Notes: generated by a model not told the origin, from the sequence alone. A stretch of 64,000 nucleotides of DNA from Halothiobacillus diazotrophicus (GCF_001663815.1 NZ_CP016027.1:2480501-2544500), one strand, 5' to 3'; positions 44,437 through 53,737 are shown, numbered from the stretch's first letter. Numbers and translations are program-made.

Positions 44437-44921
44437 GCCAGCCGCCAGATCTGCTGCCTTTTGAGGGCGACTGGGCCAGTTATGAGGACAGGATTTACGA
44501 GGCGTTTCTGGATAGCTTTGTGCGCGTGGGTGTGCAGTTTCGCGGGATGCGGGTGAGTGCCCAGTTTCGGCCGGAAACGCGAGGGAAGGGCTACAGCTTC
44601 TGGCATACGATTTCGGAAGCGCCGGATCGGAACAATCGAAATGAAGATGACCGAATTCCCGATTTACGGAGATGCGAGCGCATTCGCTGGATTCGATGGG
44701 TAATTGAGAATGCAGGAAATGACGGTTTCTTGTGGTGGGAGAACCAACGGCAGGGCAACACCCATGTGGTGATATGGGCCAAGGCACATGATTTTGCGGT
44801 GGTGCTCGCCAAACGTAGCGATTACTACGTGCTGAAAACCGCTTACGCAGAGCTGAGGTCGCACCGTAGAGCAACTTTTGAAGCGGAATGGACGGCGTTT
44901 TGGGAATCCCAAAATGGCTGA
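44433..44921 (+). CDS. Unrecognised 162-aa protein between DUF3800 and hsdR
   Basis: I do not recognise this protein with confidence. It is 162 aa and hydrophilic, with many Arg and Trp residues (RCERIRWIRWVIENAGNDGFLWWENQ) and an end reading DFAVVLAKRSDYYVLKTAYAELRSH. The ordering (basic helix, then beta-strand segments ending in YYVLKTAY) is reminiscent of BECR/RelE-like RNase toxins found in phages, but this is only a resemblance. The ATG overlaps the DUF3800 stop codon, so it is co-translated. A hydrophilic, cytoplasmic role with nucleic acid is plausible. Confidence 0.7.
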   Translation: MSQPPDLLPFEGDWASYEDRIYEAFLDSFVRVGVQFRGMRVSAQFRPETRGKGYSFWHTISEAPDRNNRNEDDRIPDLRRCERIRWIRWVIENAGNDGFLWWENQRQGNTHVVIWAKAHDFAVVLAKRSDYYVLKTAYAELRSHRRATFEAEWTAFWESQNG

Positions 44922-45003
44922 AGCCCCACGGCATTGCTACCGCAGGGCTTCGGATGCTCCTTCCACACTTGGTGGATGAGACTGACGACATTCTAGATAT
45001 CGG

Positions 45004-45031
45004 CTAGCCCTGGGTCAAGCTTGAGGGCTAG
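45004..45031. promoter_or_regulatory. Stem-loop upstream of hsdR
   Basis: CTAGCCCT / AGGGCTAG (45004-45011 and 45024-45031) with a 12-nt loop, in the 189-nt spacer before hsdR. A second imperfect hairpin (GAAGCCC/GGGCTTC) lies at its left end. No T-tract. hsdR may have its own promoter here. Confidence 0.35.
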
Positions 45032-45110
45032 AAACGTCATTTAGGAGCCGAGCCACTGTTGTATGGGTTGGCTTCATAGTTAACTGATTATTAACGGATT
45101 TCTTATTTAG

Positions 45111-48100
45111 ATGCAAACTCTGGCCGGACACGCGATGACCGAAGATGATCTCGAACAACTCGCCATCACCTGGTTCCAGGATTCCGGCTGGGAATACCGT
45201 CACGGACCGGATATCGCGCCGGACGGCGATATCCCCGAGCGCGAGGACTACCGTGGGGTGTTGCTGACGGGCCGGCTTAAGGAATCGCTGCATCGCCTGA
45301 ACCCGGGGATTCCGGAGGCAACGCTGGATGAGGTGCTACACCAGATTGCCAAGCCGGGGCACCCCTCGCTGATCCTGAACAATCGCGCTTTCCACGAGAC
45401 GCTGCTCGACGGTGTGCCGGTGGAGGTGGAAGGCGATGGCGAGAAACGCGGTGACCGCGTGCGGCTGATTGACTTCGAGCGCCTGGAGCAAAACCGCTTT
45501 CTGGTGGTGAATCAGTACACGGTGCAGGGCACCAAGCAACCGCGCCGCCCGGATTTGGTGTGCTTCATCAATGGCATTCCTATTGCGGTGATTGAGCTCA
45601 AGAATCTGGCAACTGAGCAAGCGGATATCTGGTCGGCCTTCAACCAGATCGAAACCTATAAGGCAGAAATTTCCGATCTCTTTGTGTTCAATGAAGCATT
45701 GGTGATTTCGGATGGTCTGCACGCGCGCGTGGGCTCGCTCACTGCCGATCGTGAGCGGTTCATGCCATGGCGCACCTTGAGAAACGAAAACGACCGGCCA
45801 CTGCTGGAGTTTGAGTTGGAGAAAATGGTGCGAGGTTTCTTCGCGCCCGAGTTGCTGTTGGACTATCTGCGTTACTTCATTCTGTTCGAGCAGGGCGACG
45901 ACGGCATCATCAAGAAGATCGCCGGGTATCACCAGTTTCATGCCGTGCGGGAGGCCGTGCGGGCCACGGTAGTTGCGGCTACGGTGATTGCGCCAGATGC
46001 GGTTGCTGAGGAACGTGCTGATTATGGCAAGCGGGTCGTGCCCGGCTCGCGCAAGGGCGGTATCGTTTGGCATACCCAAGGTTCGGGTAAGAGCATTTCG
46101 ATGGTGTGCTTTGTCGGCAAGTTGATGCAGCAGCCGGAGATGCGCAACCCGACGATTGTCGTGGTCACCGATCGCAACGATCTGGATGGGCAGTTGTTCC
46201 AGACCTTTGCCGGTGCGCGAGCATTGCTGAAGGAAACACCGCAACAAGCGGAAGACCGGGAGCAGCTACGTACACTGCTGAATGGGCGTCCATCCGGCGG
46301 CATCATTTTTACGACAGTGCAAAAATTCTCGCCCGACAAAGATGAAGATCAGTTCCCACGTTTGACGGAGCGAACAAACGTCGTCGTCATTGCCGACGAG
46401 GCGCACCGCTCGCAGTATGGCTTCCGTGCCGTGCTCGACAAGAAATCGGGTAAATACAAATACGGTTTTGCCAAGCATCTTCGTGATGCTTTGCCTAATG
46501 CCACCTTCGTGGGCTTTACCGGTACGCCGGTGGAGTCCAGCGATAAGGATACCCGCTCGGTGTTTGGCGACTATGTGAGTGTCTATGACATTCAGGATGC
46601 TGTGGACGACGGCGCTACGGTACCGATCTACTACGAAAGTCGGTTGGCCAAGCTGGATATCAATAAGCTGGAGATCGAACAGCTTAGCGATCAGGTCGAA
46701 GAAATCTTCGAGGATGAAGAAAGTATCGCGCTCCGTGAGGCGGGTAAGAGCAAGTGGGCCGCTTTGGAGAAGTTGGTCGGGGCAGAACCGCGCATCCGCG
46801 AAGTTGCCGCGGACATCGTGCAACACTTCGAGGCGCGCAATGCGGCTGTGGAAGGCAAGGGCATGATTGTGGGCATGAGCCGCGATATTTGTGCCCATCT
46901 CTATAACGCCATCGTGGCATTGCGACCAGACTGGCACAGTACCGACCCGGCGCAGGGGGCGATCAAAGTCATCATGACCGGTTCTGCGGCGGATAAGGAG
47001 CTGTTGCAACCGCATATCTACAACACGACCACCAAGAAGCAATTGGAAAAGCGCTTCAAGAACCCGAAAGACCCACTCAAACTGGTGATTGTGCGCGACA
47101 TGTGGCTCACCGGCTTCGACGTGCCGTGCCTGCATACCATGTACATCGACAAGCCGATGCGTGATCACAACCTGATGCAGGCCATCGCGCGCGTGAACCG
47201 TGTGTTCCGCGATAAGGAAGGTGGTCTGGTGGTGGACTACATCGGTATCGCCGCCGAACTGCGCCGGGCGCTGAAGATTTACACGGAAAGTCGCGGCAAA
47301 GGCCAGCCGACGCTCGACTCGGCGGAAGCATTAGCCAAGCTCAAGGAACTGATGGACGTGGCGCGTGGGTTATTGCACGGCTTCGACTATGCGGCGTATC
47401 GCACCCATGCGACCAGCTTGCTCCTTCCGGCCGCCAACTTCGTGTTGGGACTAGACGATGGCAAGAAGCGCTGGGCCGATGTGGTGGTTGCGATTACCAA
47501 AGCGTTTTCGCTGTGTGGCACTCTGGATGAGGCCATTGAATTACGGGAAGAGATCGCTTTCTTCCAGGCCATCAAGAGTGTGATCGCCAAGGCAACGGAG
47601 ACCGACAAGAAACTCTCCGAAGACAAAAAGAATGCCGTCCTCAAACAAATTCTGGATAACGCTGTTATTGCCGAGGGTGTGGACGATATTTTCAAACTGG
47701 CTGGGTTGGATCGGCCGGATATTGGCATCCTGTCCGACGCCTTTTTGGAAGAGGTGCGTGAACTCCCCCAACGCAATTTTGCTGTCGAGCTGCTGCAAAA
47801 GTTGCTCAATGATGAAATCAAATCGCGCAGCCGAACCAATGTAATTCTGGAAAAGAAATTCAGCGATCGCCTGCTGGCGGCTTTGAACCGTTACCGCAGC
47901 CGAGCCATCGAAAGCGCGCAGGTGATCGAAGAATTGATCGAGATGGCCAAGGAATTCCGCGAGGCAGCCAAGCGCGGCGAAAACCTGGGCCTCAACGAAT
48001 CGGAACTCGCTTTCTACGATGCCCTGACTGACAACGAAAGTGCCGTTCGAGAGTTGGGTGACGAGGTGCTGAAAAAGATCGCCTTCGAGTTGACGGAAAA

Positions 48101-48278
48101 ACTCCGCAACAGCACCACCGTGGACTGGCAGAAACGCGAAAGCGTGCGTGCCCGGCTGCGCAACCTCGTGCGCATCACGCTACGCCGCTATAAATATCCA
48201 CCAGACAAGCAGGATGAGGCGATCCGGTTGGTGCTGGAGCAGGCGGAACGGTTGTCTGATGAGTGGGCGAATGGATAA
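45111..48278 (+). CDS. hsdR: Type I restriction endonuclease subunit HsdR
   Basis: 1055-aa motor and nuclease subunit. The N-terminal PD-(D/E)xK nuclease core is [21 protein letters not shown], Walker A GSGKS begins at residue 324, the DEAH box is [15 protein letters not shown], and motif VI is [18 protein letters not shown]-terminal helical region contacts the methylase. Length is normal and no frame is broken, so restriction should be active. The ATG at 45111 is used; an in-frame ATG at 45135 is possible. It is separated from hsdMS by two genes. Confidence 0.96.
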   Translation: MQTLAGHAMTEDDLEQLAITWFQDSGWEYRHGPDIAPDGDIPEREDYRGVLLTGRLKESLHRLNPGIPEATLDEVLHQIAKPGHPSLILNNRAFHETLLDGVPVEVEGDGEKRGDRVRLIDFERLEQNRFLVVNQYTVQGTKQPRRPDLVCFINGIPIAVIELKNLATEQADIWSAFNQIETYKAEISDLFVFNEALVISDGLHARVGSLTADRERFMPWRTLRNENDRPLLEFELEKMVRGFFAPELLLDYLRYFILFEQGDDGIIKKIAGYHQFHAVREAVRATVVAATVIAPDAVAEERADYGKRVVPGSRKGGIVWHTQGSGKSISMVCFVGKLMQQPEMRNPTIVVVTDRNDLDGQLFQTFAGARALLKETPQQAEDREQLRTLLNGRPSGGIIFTTVQKFSPDKDEDQFPRLTERTNVVVIADEAHRSQYGFRAVLDKKSGKYKYGFAKHLRDALPNATFVGFTGTPVESSDKDTRSVFGDYVSVYDIQDAVDDGATVPIYYESRLAKLDINKLEIEQLSDQVEEIFEDEESIALREAGKSKWAALEKLVGAEPRIREVAADIVQHFEARNAAVEGKGMIVGMSRDICAHLYNAIVALRPDWHSTDPAQGAIKVIMTGSAADKELLQPHIYNTTTKKQLEKRFKNPKDPLKLVIVRDMWLTGFDVPCLHTMYIDKPMRDHNLMQAIARVNRVFRDKEGGLVVDYIGIAAELRRALKIYTESRGKGQPTLDSAEALAKLKELMDVARGLLHGFDYAAYRTHATSLLLPAANFVLGLDDGKKRWADVVVAITKAFSLCGTLDEAIELREEIAFFQAIKSVIAKATETDKKLSEDKKNAVLKQILDNAVIAEGVDDIFKLAGLDRPDIGILSDAFLEEVRELPQRNFAVELLQKLLNDEIKSRSRTNVILEKKFSDRLLAALNRYRSRAIESAQVIEELIEMAKEFREAAKRGENLGLNESELAFYDALTDNESAVRELGDEVLKKIAFELTEKLRNSTTVDWQKRESVRARLRNLVRITLRRYKYPPDKQDEAIRLVLEQAERLSDEWANG

Positions 48279-48290
48279 GGGAGAGGTGAC

Positions 48291-49172
48291 ATGGGAAAGG
48301 GTATAACCAGAGAGCGAACCGGTCTGTTGTTGCAAACGCTGTTCCACGTATTGCTTGAGCACCCGGATGGTATCGCGGCCCGTGACGCAATTGACGCCGC
48401 CGCTTCGCGGCTCCAACTTACCGAACACGAGGCAGGGGCGTACGAGACGGGCGGCAGACGTTTCGACAAGATTCTAAGATTTGCCACCGTCGATGCAGTG
48501 AAGGCTGGATGGATGACCAAGAGCAAAGGTACTTGGTCGATTACAGAAATTGGCCAGGAAGCGCTAATCACCTACCCCAAACCTGAAGCCTTTTACCGTG
48601 AAGCATCGCGGCTCTACTGGAAATGGCGCCGAAGCACGCCCGTCGCTGCGACACCGGAGGAACCCGAGGATGAGCGAGACGCAACCATCACATTCGAAGA
48701 AGCCGAAGAGCAGGCTTGGAAGGAAATAGTTGCTTATCTGGAAAATATTGATCCCTATGATTTGCAGGATATGGTCGCCGCGCTTCTGGAAGCGATGGGT
48801 TATCACGTGAATTGGGTATCGCCACCCGGTAAAGACGCGGGTCTCGACATTGTGGCTTATAGCGATCCGCTCGGTACAAAGCCTCCGCGTATAAAGGTTC
48901 AGGTAAAGCGCCGCAAGGATACGATTGGCGTTGAGGAGTTGCGTTCCTTCCTCGCCTTGATTAACGAAGACGATGTCGGGATTTTTGTTACTACGGGTGG
49001 TTTTTCTAAAGACGCGACGGACCTGGCTCGGCATCAAGAGCGGCGGCGAGTCACGCTCATTAATCGGCAGCGGTTAGTCGATTTATGGATCGAATACCAA
49101 GATCAGGTGGTGTTGGATAAACGCGATGCACTCCCATTAAGGCCAATTTATTTTTTGGCTCCAGCTGAATAA
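48291..49172 (+). CDS. Mrr-like restriction endonuclease
   Basis: 293-aa protein with an N-terminal winged-helix Mrr_N-type domain (LLLQTLFHVLLEHPDGIAARD) and a C-terminal Mrr catalytic domain (LLEAMGYHVNWVSPPGKDAGLDIVAY; then IKVQVKRRKD; a PD-(D/Q)xK-like core). Mrr enzymes cut DNA carrying methylated bases or foreign modifications. It starts 13 nt after hsdR with GGGAGAGG upstream, so it belongs to the same operon. Together with the type I genes this forms a compact defence island. Confidence 0.85.
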   Translation: MGKGITRERTGLLLQTLFHVLLEHPDGIAARDAIDAAASRLQLTEHEAGAYETGGRRFDKILRFATVDAVKAGWMTKSKGTWSITEIGQEALITYPKPEAFYREASRLYWKWRRSTPVAATPEEPEDERDATITFEEAEEQAWKEIVAYLENIDPYDLQDMVAALLEAMGYHVNWVSPPGKDAGLDIVAYSDPLGTKPPRIKVQVKRRKDTIGVEELRSFLALINEDDVGIFVTTGGFSKDATDLARHQERRRVTLINRQRLVDLWIEYQDQVVLDKRDALPLRPIYFLAPAE

Positions 49173-49209
49173 GGATCGTTAAACAACAAACTCCGGAGAC
49201 AAATCTGAC

Positions 49210-49500
49210 ATGAAAGCCACCGCTGAACTGCAAGTCATCCCCATCGGCAATGGGGTGTCGGTACGGGAGGAGGTCACGCGCGTGGTGGCGTTGTTGACGG
49301 CGCATGATTTCCTGGTCGAGACCCATGCTTCCGGCACGAACATCGAAGGCGAATTGAACGAAATTTTGGCGGCGGTGGCTGAGGTGCACGCGGTGTTGCA
49401 TCGCGAGGGTAGCGTGCGGCTCGTGAGTTATCTCAAGCTCGAAACCCGCACGGACAAGGAACCGACCCTGGCGGGCAAGGCGTTGCGCAACGATGGCTGA
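49210..49500 (+). CDS. MTH1187/YkoF-type thiamine-binding protein
   Basis: 96-aa protein of the DUF77 (MTH1187) family: LQVIPIGNGVSVREEVTRVV and HASGTNIEGELNEILAAV, with a ferredoxin-like fold. Members bind thiamine or related molecules in the cytoplasm. GGAGA upstream supports the ATG. Its last 8 nt overlap ychJ. Confidence 0.85.
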   Translation: MKATAELQVIPIGNGVSVREEVTRVVALLTAHDFLVETHASGTNIEGELNEILAAVAEVHAVLHREGSVRLVSYLKLETRTDKEPTLAGKALRNDG

Positions 49501-49888
49501 ATCTCTCTGCCCTTGTGGTTCCGGCAAGGCGTATGCCGCCTGCTGCGGTCGGTTTATCGATGCGGGTGCCTTGCCCGAGACGGCCGAGCAGTTGATGCGC
49601 TCGCGCTATACGGCGTTCACCCAGGCCCATGCGCCTTATCTGCTCGACACTTGGCACGAGCGCACCCGGCCGGCCCAGTTGGACCTCGACGAGGGTGAGC
49701 CGGTGAAGTGGCTGGGCCTGCGGATCGACAAAGTCGCGGCGGGCGGTGCGGCTGATACGCACGGCGAGGTATGTTTCCTGGCCCGCTGGCGGGTGGGCGG
49801 CGGCAAGGCGCAGCGGTTGCAGGAATGCAGCCGGTTCGAGCGGGTGGACGGGCGCTGGTTTTATGTGGATGGCGATATTGGCGCGTGA
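49493..49888 (+). CDS. ychJ: YchJ family SEC-C metal-binding protein
   Basis: 131-aa UPF0225/YchJ protein. The N-terminal SEC-C zinc motif CPCGSGKAYAACCGRF is the same kind as the SecA tail; the rest is an NTF2-like YchJ domain (LMRSRYTAFTQAHAPYLLDTWHERTRP). Function undefined. Translationally coupled to the thiamine-binding gene. Confidence 0.9.
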   Translation: MAESLCPCGSGKAYAACCGRFIDAGALPETAEQLMRSRYTAFTQAHAPYLLDTWHERTRPAQLDLDEGEPVKWLGLRIDKVAAGGAADTHGEVCFLARWRVGGGKAQRLQECSRFERVDGRWFYVDGDIGA

Positions 49889-49946
49889 GTTCATCCGTAA
49901 ACTGAGCGAAGTGCCCCAAGCCTCTTTTGGGTGACGCTATCGAGAA

Positions 49947-50615
49947 TCACTTCTGCGTTGGGGGCCGATCGGGCGCCGGGTAGAGCCTGAGAAAGGCATC
50001 ACTGGCGTGACGGGCGCGCTGGGCCAGCGCCGTTTCGTCGGGGCGTTCGCTGGTGCCAAGCAATAGATCGAGCATCAGGTTGCCCCAGAGCAGGGCCAGG
50101 AAGGATTCTACCTGTTCGGTCGTATCCCCTTCGACAAGCGCGGCGTCACGCGCTTGTTTCAGCAGCTCACCCAGAATGGCCCGGCTTGACCCGCGGCCGA
50201 CGCCATTGAGTGTTTGGGCCACTTCCGGTGCGCGTGTTGCTTCGGCGATTGCCAGCCGGAATAGGGCAATAACGGCGGGATCGGTGACTTCGTGCAGGAG
50301 GCGGGTGCCAAACGTCGCAAGTAGCTTCTCCAGGATGGTCCGGTCCGTGGGTTCAGGCAGGTTGGCGGGCAGGCGGAACCGCTGGGCTCGTTCCCGTATA
50401 CAGGCCAGTAGCATGTCTTCCTTTTTTCCGACCAGAGCATACAGGTCCCGTTTGGATACACGGGCGCGGGTGGCGATCGCGAGAGTGCAGGCTTTGGCGT
50501 AGCCCCGGCGGGTGAATTCGGCCAAAGCCGCATCGAGGATGCGTTGGCGCGCATGGATTTTGTCCGGGTTCTGGTCGGGGTTCCGGTCGAGGGTGTCCGC
50601 GGATGTTTGATTCAA
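49947..50615 (-). CDS. TetR family transcriptional regulator
   Basis: 222-aa repressor with an N-terminal helix-turn-helix (RQRILDAALAEFTRRGYAKACTLAIATRARVSKRDLYALVGKKEDML) and a helical ligand-binding C-terminal domain. The TTG start at 50615 has AGGAAG 7 nt upstream. It diverges from a methyltransferase and membrane-protein pair; two near-identical palindromes in the 115-nt spacer (50648-50663 and 50678-50697) are probable operators, one lying between a -35 and -10 hexamer. Confidence 0.88.
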   Translation of the reverse strand: MNQTSADTLDRNPDQNPDKIHARQRILDAALAEFTRRGYAKACTLAIATRARVSKRDLYALVGKKEDMLLACIRERAQRFRLPANLPEPTDRTILEKLLATFGTRLLHEVTDPAVIALFRLAIAEATRAPEVAQTLNGVGRGSSRAILGELLKQARDAALVEGDTTEQVESFLALLWGNLMLDLLLGTSERPDETALAQRARHASDAFLRLYPAPDRPPTQK

Positions 50616-50640
50616 TTGTCGACTTCCTAGGTTTTTTCGG

Positions 50641-50670
50641 TTGACTTGGTACCGATTGGTACCTTAGCAT
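50641..50670 (+). promoter_or_regulatory. Promoter of the ICMT operon overlapping operator 1
   Basis: TTGACT (50641-50646) and TAGCAT (50665-50670) with an 18-bp spacer that contains operator 1 (GGTACC-GATT-GGTACC, 50648-50663). TetR binding here would block RNA polymerase directly. Confidence 0.5.
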
Positions 50671-50697
50671 GACTTTGCTGGTACTGATCGGTACCAG
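50648..50697. promoter_or_regulatory. Pair of TetR-type operator palindromes
   Basis: Site 1 is GGTACCGATTGGTACC (50648-50663). Site 2 is CTGGTAC-TGATC-GGTACCAG (50678-50697). Both share GGTAC(C/T)GAT(T/C)GGTACC. Centre-to-centre distance is about 32 bp (three helical turns), so dimers would bind on the same DNA face. Confidence 0.7.
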
Positions 50698-50730
50698 TGT
50701 GTCGGGTGGGTTACATCGGGAGGGTTCGGG

Positions 50731-51252
50731 ATGAGGTTCTCACTGTTCAGGACGCGCGTTCCGCCACCCATCTATGCCGCGGTGGCTGGTGTGCTGATCT
50801 ATGGCCTGCACCGGTTTCTGCCTCAGGCGACCGTTGTCGGTGGTTTGGGCTGGATGAATGGTATCGCTGCGATCAGCATGGGCATACTGGGGGTGGCGCT
50901 GGTTGCCTGGGCGGCCCGGGTGTTCGGACACGTCCACACCACCATCGATCCCCGCGATCCCTACAGGGCGAGCCAGCTGGTGACTGTCGGGCCGTACGCT
51001 TTCACGCGCAATCCGATGTATCTGGGCTTGCTGCTGCTTCTGACCGGCTGGGCCATCTGGCTCGGCAATCTGGTCGGGCTGCTCGTGCCGCCGCTATTCG
51101 TGGTGGTGGTGACCTTCTTGCAGATTCTGCCGGAGGAACGGGCACTGGCGACGCTGTTTGGTGGGCCGTATGGCGATTACCGCCATCGAGTCCACCGTTG
51201 GTTCGGTCGTTCGCGATACGGTGGGGCGACGGTATGTGCTCGGGATGAGTGA
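50731..51252 (+). CDS. Isoprenylcysteine carboxyl methyltransferase (ICMT) family membrane protein
   Basis: 173-aa protein with about four transmembrane helices and the ICMT/PEMT-like C-terminal signature GPYAFTRNPMYLGLLL...LPEERALATLFGGPYGDYRHRVHRW. Family members are membrane SAM-dependent methyltransferases; in bacteria the substrate is usually a lipid or small hydrophobic thiol. GGGAGG upstream. It overlaps no gene and is likely repressed by the divergent TetR. Confidence 0.85.
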   Translation: MRFSLFRTRVPPPIYAAVAGVLIYGLHRFLPQATVVGGLGWMNGIAAISMGILGVALVAWAARVFGHVHTTIDPRDPYRASQLVTVGPYAFTRNPMYLGLLLLLTGWAIWLGNLVGLLVPPLFVVVVTFLQILPEERALATLFGGPYGDYRHRVHRWFGRSRYGGATVCARDE

Positions 51253-51296
51253 TTTTTCGCTCTGTCTGTTTTTATGTGTTTCGGGAGGGTTTGATC

Positions 51297-52031
51297 ATGT
51301 CGATTGATTTGCTTGCTTCCAGTATCTTGACTGCCAGCGCGGCTATTGCGATCGCGGTAGTCTCGGTCGGATTCGGTCAGACGATGTCTGTGCGGCTCCG
51401 AATTGCCGCTGGCCTGGTTCTGTGGTTCGTGTTCGTTGTGGGGATGGCCGCTACGGGAATACTCTCCTATCCGAGCGGGCTAGGGACGCCTGGTCTCGGT
51501 GTAGCCGTCGTACTGCCGATCGTGGTGCTTGTCGTGTTGGTGTTACGCAGTCCCGACGGGCGTTTGGCTTTGCAGTCGGTGCCGCTAGAACTGATCGTGG
51601 CCTTGCATGCGATCCGCGTGCTCGGCGTGCTGTTCCTCATCTTGTATACGGCGGGACGGTTGCCCGCGCCTTTTGCCCCGCTGGCCGGTTGGGGGGATGT
51701 GCTGACGGGCCTGGCGGCCGTGCCGCTGGCCTGGTGGCTGCATCATCAAGCAGGGCGTTCGGGGCGCACAGCCCTGTGGATCTGGAATACTTTCGGATCG
51801 CTCGATCTGGTGTTGGCAGTCGGTCTTGGTGCCGTGTCGACACCGGGCCCCACGCAACTGATTTTCGTCGAACCTGGCACGGCCCTCATGACCAGCCTGC
51901 CCTGGCTTCTGATTCCGGCATTCCTGGTGCCGCTTCTGGCGGCGATACACTTGGCGATATTCTATCGCCTGGCAACGCACCGGTATCCTGATGGCGTGAA
52001 TACCCATTCAGCGGTGCGCCCATGTGCATGA
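51297..52031 (+). CDS. Polytopic membrane protein of unknown function
   Basis: 244-aa protein with about seven predicted transmembrane helices, starting MSIDLLASSILTASAAIAIAV. The ATG at 51297 has GGGAGG upstream; an ATG at 51249 that overlaps the ICMT gene is less likely. I do not recognise a family. It follows the ICMT gene by 44 nt on the same strand and may be part of the TetR-controlled unit. Confidence 0.7.
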   Translation: MSIDLLASSILTASAAIAIAVVSVGFGQTMSVRLRIAAGLVLWFVFVVGMAATGILSYPSGLGTPGLGVAVVLPIVVLVVLVLRSPDGRLALQSVPLELIVALHAIRVLGVLFLILYTAGRLPAPFAPLAGWGDVLTGLAAVPLAWWLHHQAGRSGRTALWIWNTFGSLDLVLAVGLGAVSTPGPTQLIFVEPGTALMTSLPWLLIPAFLVPLLAAIHLAIFYRLATHRYPDGVNTHSAVRPCA

Positions 52032-52110
52032 TTGGCGATTCGATCGTTGAGCGGCACGACAAAAGACGAGCCTCCGTTCCCATGGAACCTGTAAAGCGAG
52101 ACATATCGGT

Positions 52111-52725
52111 ATGGTTGACGAATCTTCTCCTCCAAAGCCGCTGGATCGTGCGGCAATGCTTGCCCTGTCCGAACGCCTGGGCCATGCGTTGCAGGATGCG
52201 GGGCGGACGTTGTGCGTCGCCGAATCCTGCACTGGCGGCGGGTTGGCCGAGGCGATCACGGCGATTGCGGGTAGTTCCGCCTGGTTCGAATGTGGCTGGG
52301 TGACGTACACCAATGCCGCGAAGATGCGCCTGCTGGGTGTGCCCTCGGCGGTGTTCGCGGAACACGGGGCGGTGAGTGGCCCGTGCGTGGCCGCGATGTC
52401 GGCCGGGGCGCTGGAACGGGCCGAGGCGGATTATGCGGTGGCCATCAGCGGTATTGCCGGGCCGGGGGGCGGGAGCACCGAGAAGCCGGTGGGGACGGTC
52501 TGGATTGCCTGGCGGTTTCGGGGGCAGGCTGCAGTGGCCTCATCCGCTTCCCGCGTGGGCGAGGCAGGGACAGATCGGCGGCCGGGGCCGTCGTTCATGT
52601 CGGTGAAGTTCCATTTTTCCGGCGATCGGCTGGCCGTGCGCGATCAGGCGGTGGTCATGGCGATGCAGGGGGTGCTCAATCACCTGGAAACCGGGGGCTG
52701 GTTCGACGGTGCCGCCGCGGATTGA
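52111..52725 (+). CDS. pncC: CinA C-terminal family nicotinamide-nucleotide amidase
   Basis: 204-aa stand-alone CinA C-terminal domain. PncC deamidates nicotinamide mononucleotide to nicotinate mononucleotide in NAD recycling. Signature stretches are [31 protein letters not shown] and [23 protein letters not shown]. An insertion around residues 145-165 is slightly longer than usual. It is followed by a REP-rich region; recA, a common neighbour, is not here. Confidence 0.93.
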   Translation: MVDESSPPKPLDRAAMLALSERLGHALQDAGRTLCVAESCTGGGLAEAITAIAGSSAWFECGWVTYTNAAKMRLLGVPSAVFAEHGAVSGPCVAAMSAGALERAEADYAVAISGIAGPGGGSTEKPVGTVWIAWRFRGQAAVASSASRVGEAGTDRRPGPSFMSVKFHFSGDRLAVRDQAVVMAMQGVLNHLETGGWFDGAAAD

Positions 52726-52750
52726 GGCGGGGGCTTGGGCGGGGCATTGG

Positions 52751-52784
52751 TTGTTGGGGTGCGCGTTGCTTACCCCAACCTACG
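52751..52784 (+). repeat. REP hairpin 1
   Basis: GTTGGGGT / ACCCCAAC 8-bp stem with GCGCGTTGCTT in the loop and the conserved tail CTACGG. Direct orientation. A truncated copy (TCCAACCTACGG, 52801-52812) follows. Confidence 0.85.
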
Positions 52785-52841
52785 GGCTGTGCTTCGTTTC
52801 TCCAACCTACGGTGCTCCGGGGGAGGCATGGTTTGTTGGGA

Positions 52842-52876
52842 TTGTTGGGGTGCGCTTCGCTTACCCCAACCTACGG
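52842..52876 (+). repeat. REP hairpin 2
   Basis: Same stem as REP 1 with loop GCGCTTCGCTT and tail CTACGG; preceded by GTTGGGATT as at REP 4. Direct orientation. Confidence 0.88.
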
Positions 52877-52918
52877 CGTGGTCTGGCTGATGGTGCGGCC
52901 TTTTGCCGTATGGTGTTT

Positions 52919-52950
52919 GTAGGTTGGGGTAAGCAACGCGCACCCCAACA
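52919..52950 (-). repeat. REP hairpin 3 (inverted), left flank of the transposase
   Basis: GTAGGTTGGGGTAAGC...GCACCCCAAC, the reverse complement of the REP unit. Together with REP 4 it forms an inverted pair around the RAYT gene. Confidence 0.88.
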
Positions 52951-52993
52951 CGTTTTCGTCTCCGGCTCGTGCCGGGTTTTCCCGAAGGATTGA

Positions 52994-53536
52994 ATGAGGA
53001 TTGCGAGGATGCAATACCGGCGCGCCCGCCTGGCAGGCGGCACTTATTTCTTCACCGTGAATCTGGCGGATCGGCGTCGGCGATTGTTGGTCGAGCATGT
53101 GGATGTGTTGCGCGAGGTGGTGAATACCGTGATGCACAGGCATCCGTTTGAGATCGATGCCTTCGTGGTCATGCCCGATCACCTGCATGCGATTTGGACG
53201 CTGCCATCAGGCGACGCGGATTACGCATCCCGGTGGATGCTCATCAAGGCGGCTTTTTCCAAAAACGTGCCTAAAGGCGAAACCATCTCCGCGAGCCGGA
53301 GTGCCAAAGGCGAGCGGGGTATCTGGCAACGTCGGTATTGGGAGCATGCGATTCGGAACGACGACGATTTTGCACGGCATGTGGATTACATCCATTACAA
53401 CCCGGTGAAGCATGGGTATGTGGATCTGCCGGAGGTTTGGCCGTATTCCAGCATCCATCGATATGTTTCGGCGGGCGTGGTTCCGCGCGGGTGGGGTGGG
53501 GCCGTGGGTATCGAGGGTGTCTTTGGGGAACGGTGA
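52994..53536 (+). mobile_element. REP-associated tyrosine transposase (RAYT) gene
   Basis: 180-aa Y1-type HUH transposase-like protein: YRRARLAGGTYFFTVNLADRR at the N-terminus, the HUH metal site MPDHLHAIW, and the catalytic Tyr region DYIHYNPVKHGYV. RAYTs are domesticated IS200/IS605 relatives that cleave and move REP hairpins. It is intact and flanked by inverted REP elements, so it and its REPs form one genetic unit. Confidence 0.9.
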
Positions 53537-53603
53537 TTCCGACCGATGTTTGCGTTGGGTGGAGTTTGGCCCAATCTACGGAGAAATCATGGAATTGTTG
53601 GGA

Positions 53604-53636
53604 TTGTTGGGGTGCGCTGCGCTTACCCCAACCTAC
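53604..53636 (+). repeat. REP hairpin 4, right flank of the transposase
   Basis: GTTGGGGT / ACCCCAAC stem with tail CTAC in direct orientation. A decayed REP (GTTGGG...GCCCAATCTACGG) lies about 30-50 nt upstream of it, at roughly 53553-53581. Confidence 0.88.
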
Positions 53637-53656
53637 ATGGATAGCGGGATTGTATG

Positions 53657-53689
53657 AAAAAAACCTCCGACGGATTCGGAGGTTTTTTG
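53657..53689. terminator. Bidirectional intrinsic terminator after cynS
   Basis: AAAACCTCCGA / TCGGAGGTTTT 11-bp stem with a CGGAT loop, A-run on the left and T6 on the right. It is 49 nt beyond the cynS stop. Confidence 0.88.
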
Positions 53690-53737
53690 TTTGCGGCGCC
53701 CGTGTTGGTTGAAGCAGGCTGCCCCTTTCGGAACGAC

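Noticed and set aside
40623-49200. Defence island as an integrative element
   Set aside because: No integrase, tRNA, or direct-repeat att sites could be seen at either end; the block may still have been acquired horizontally.
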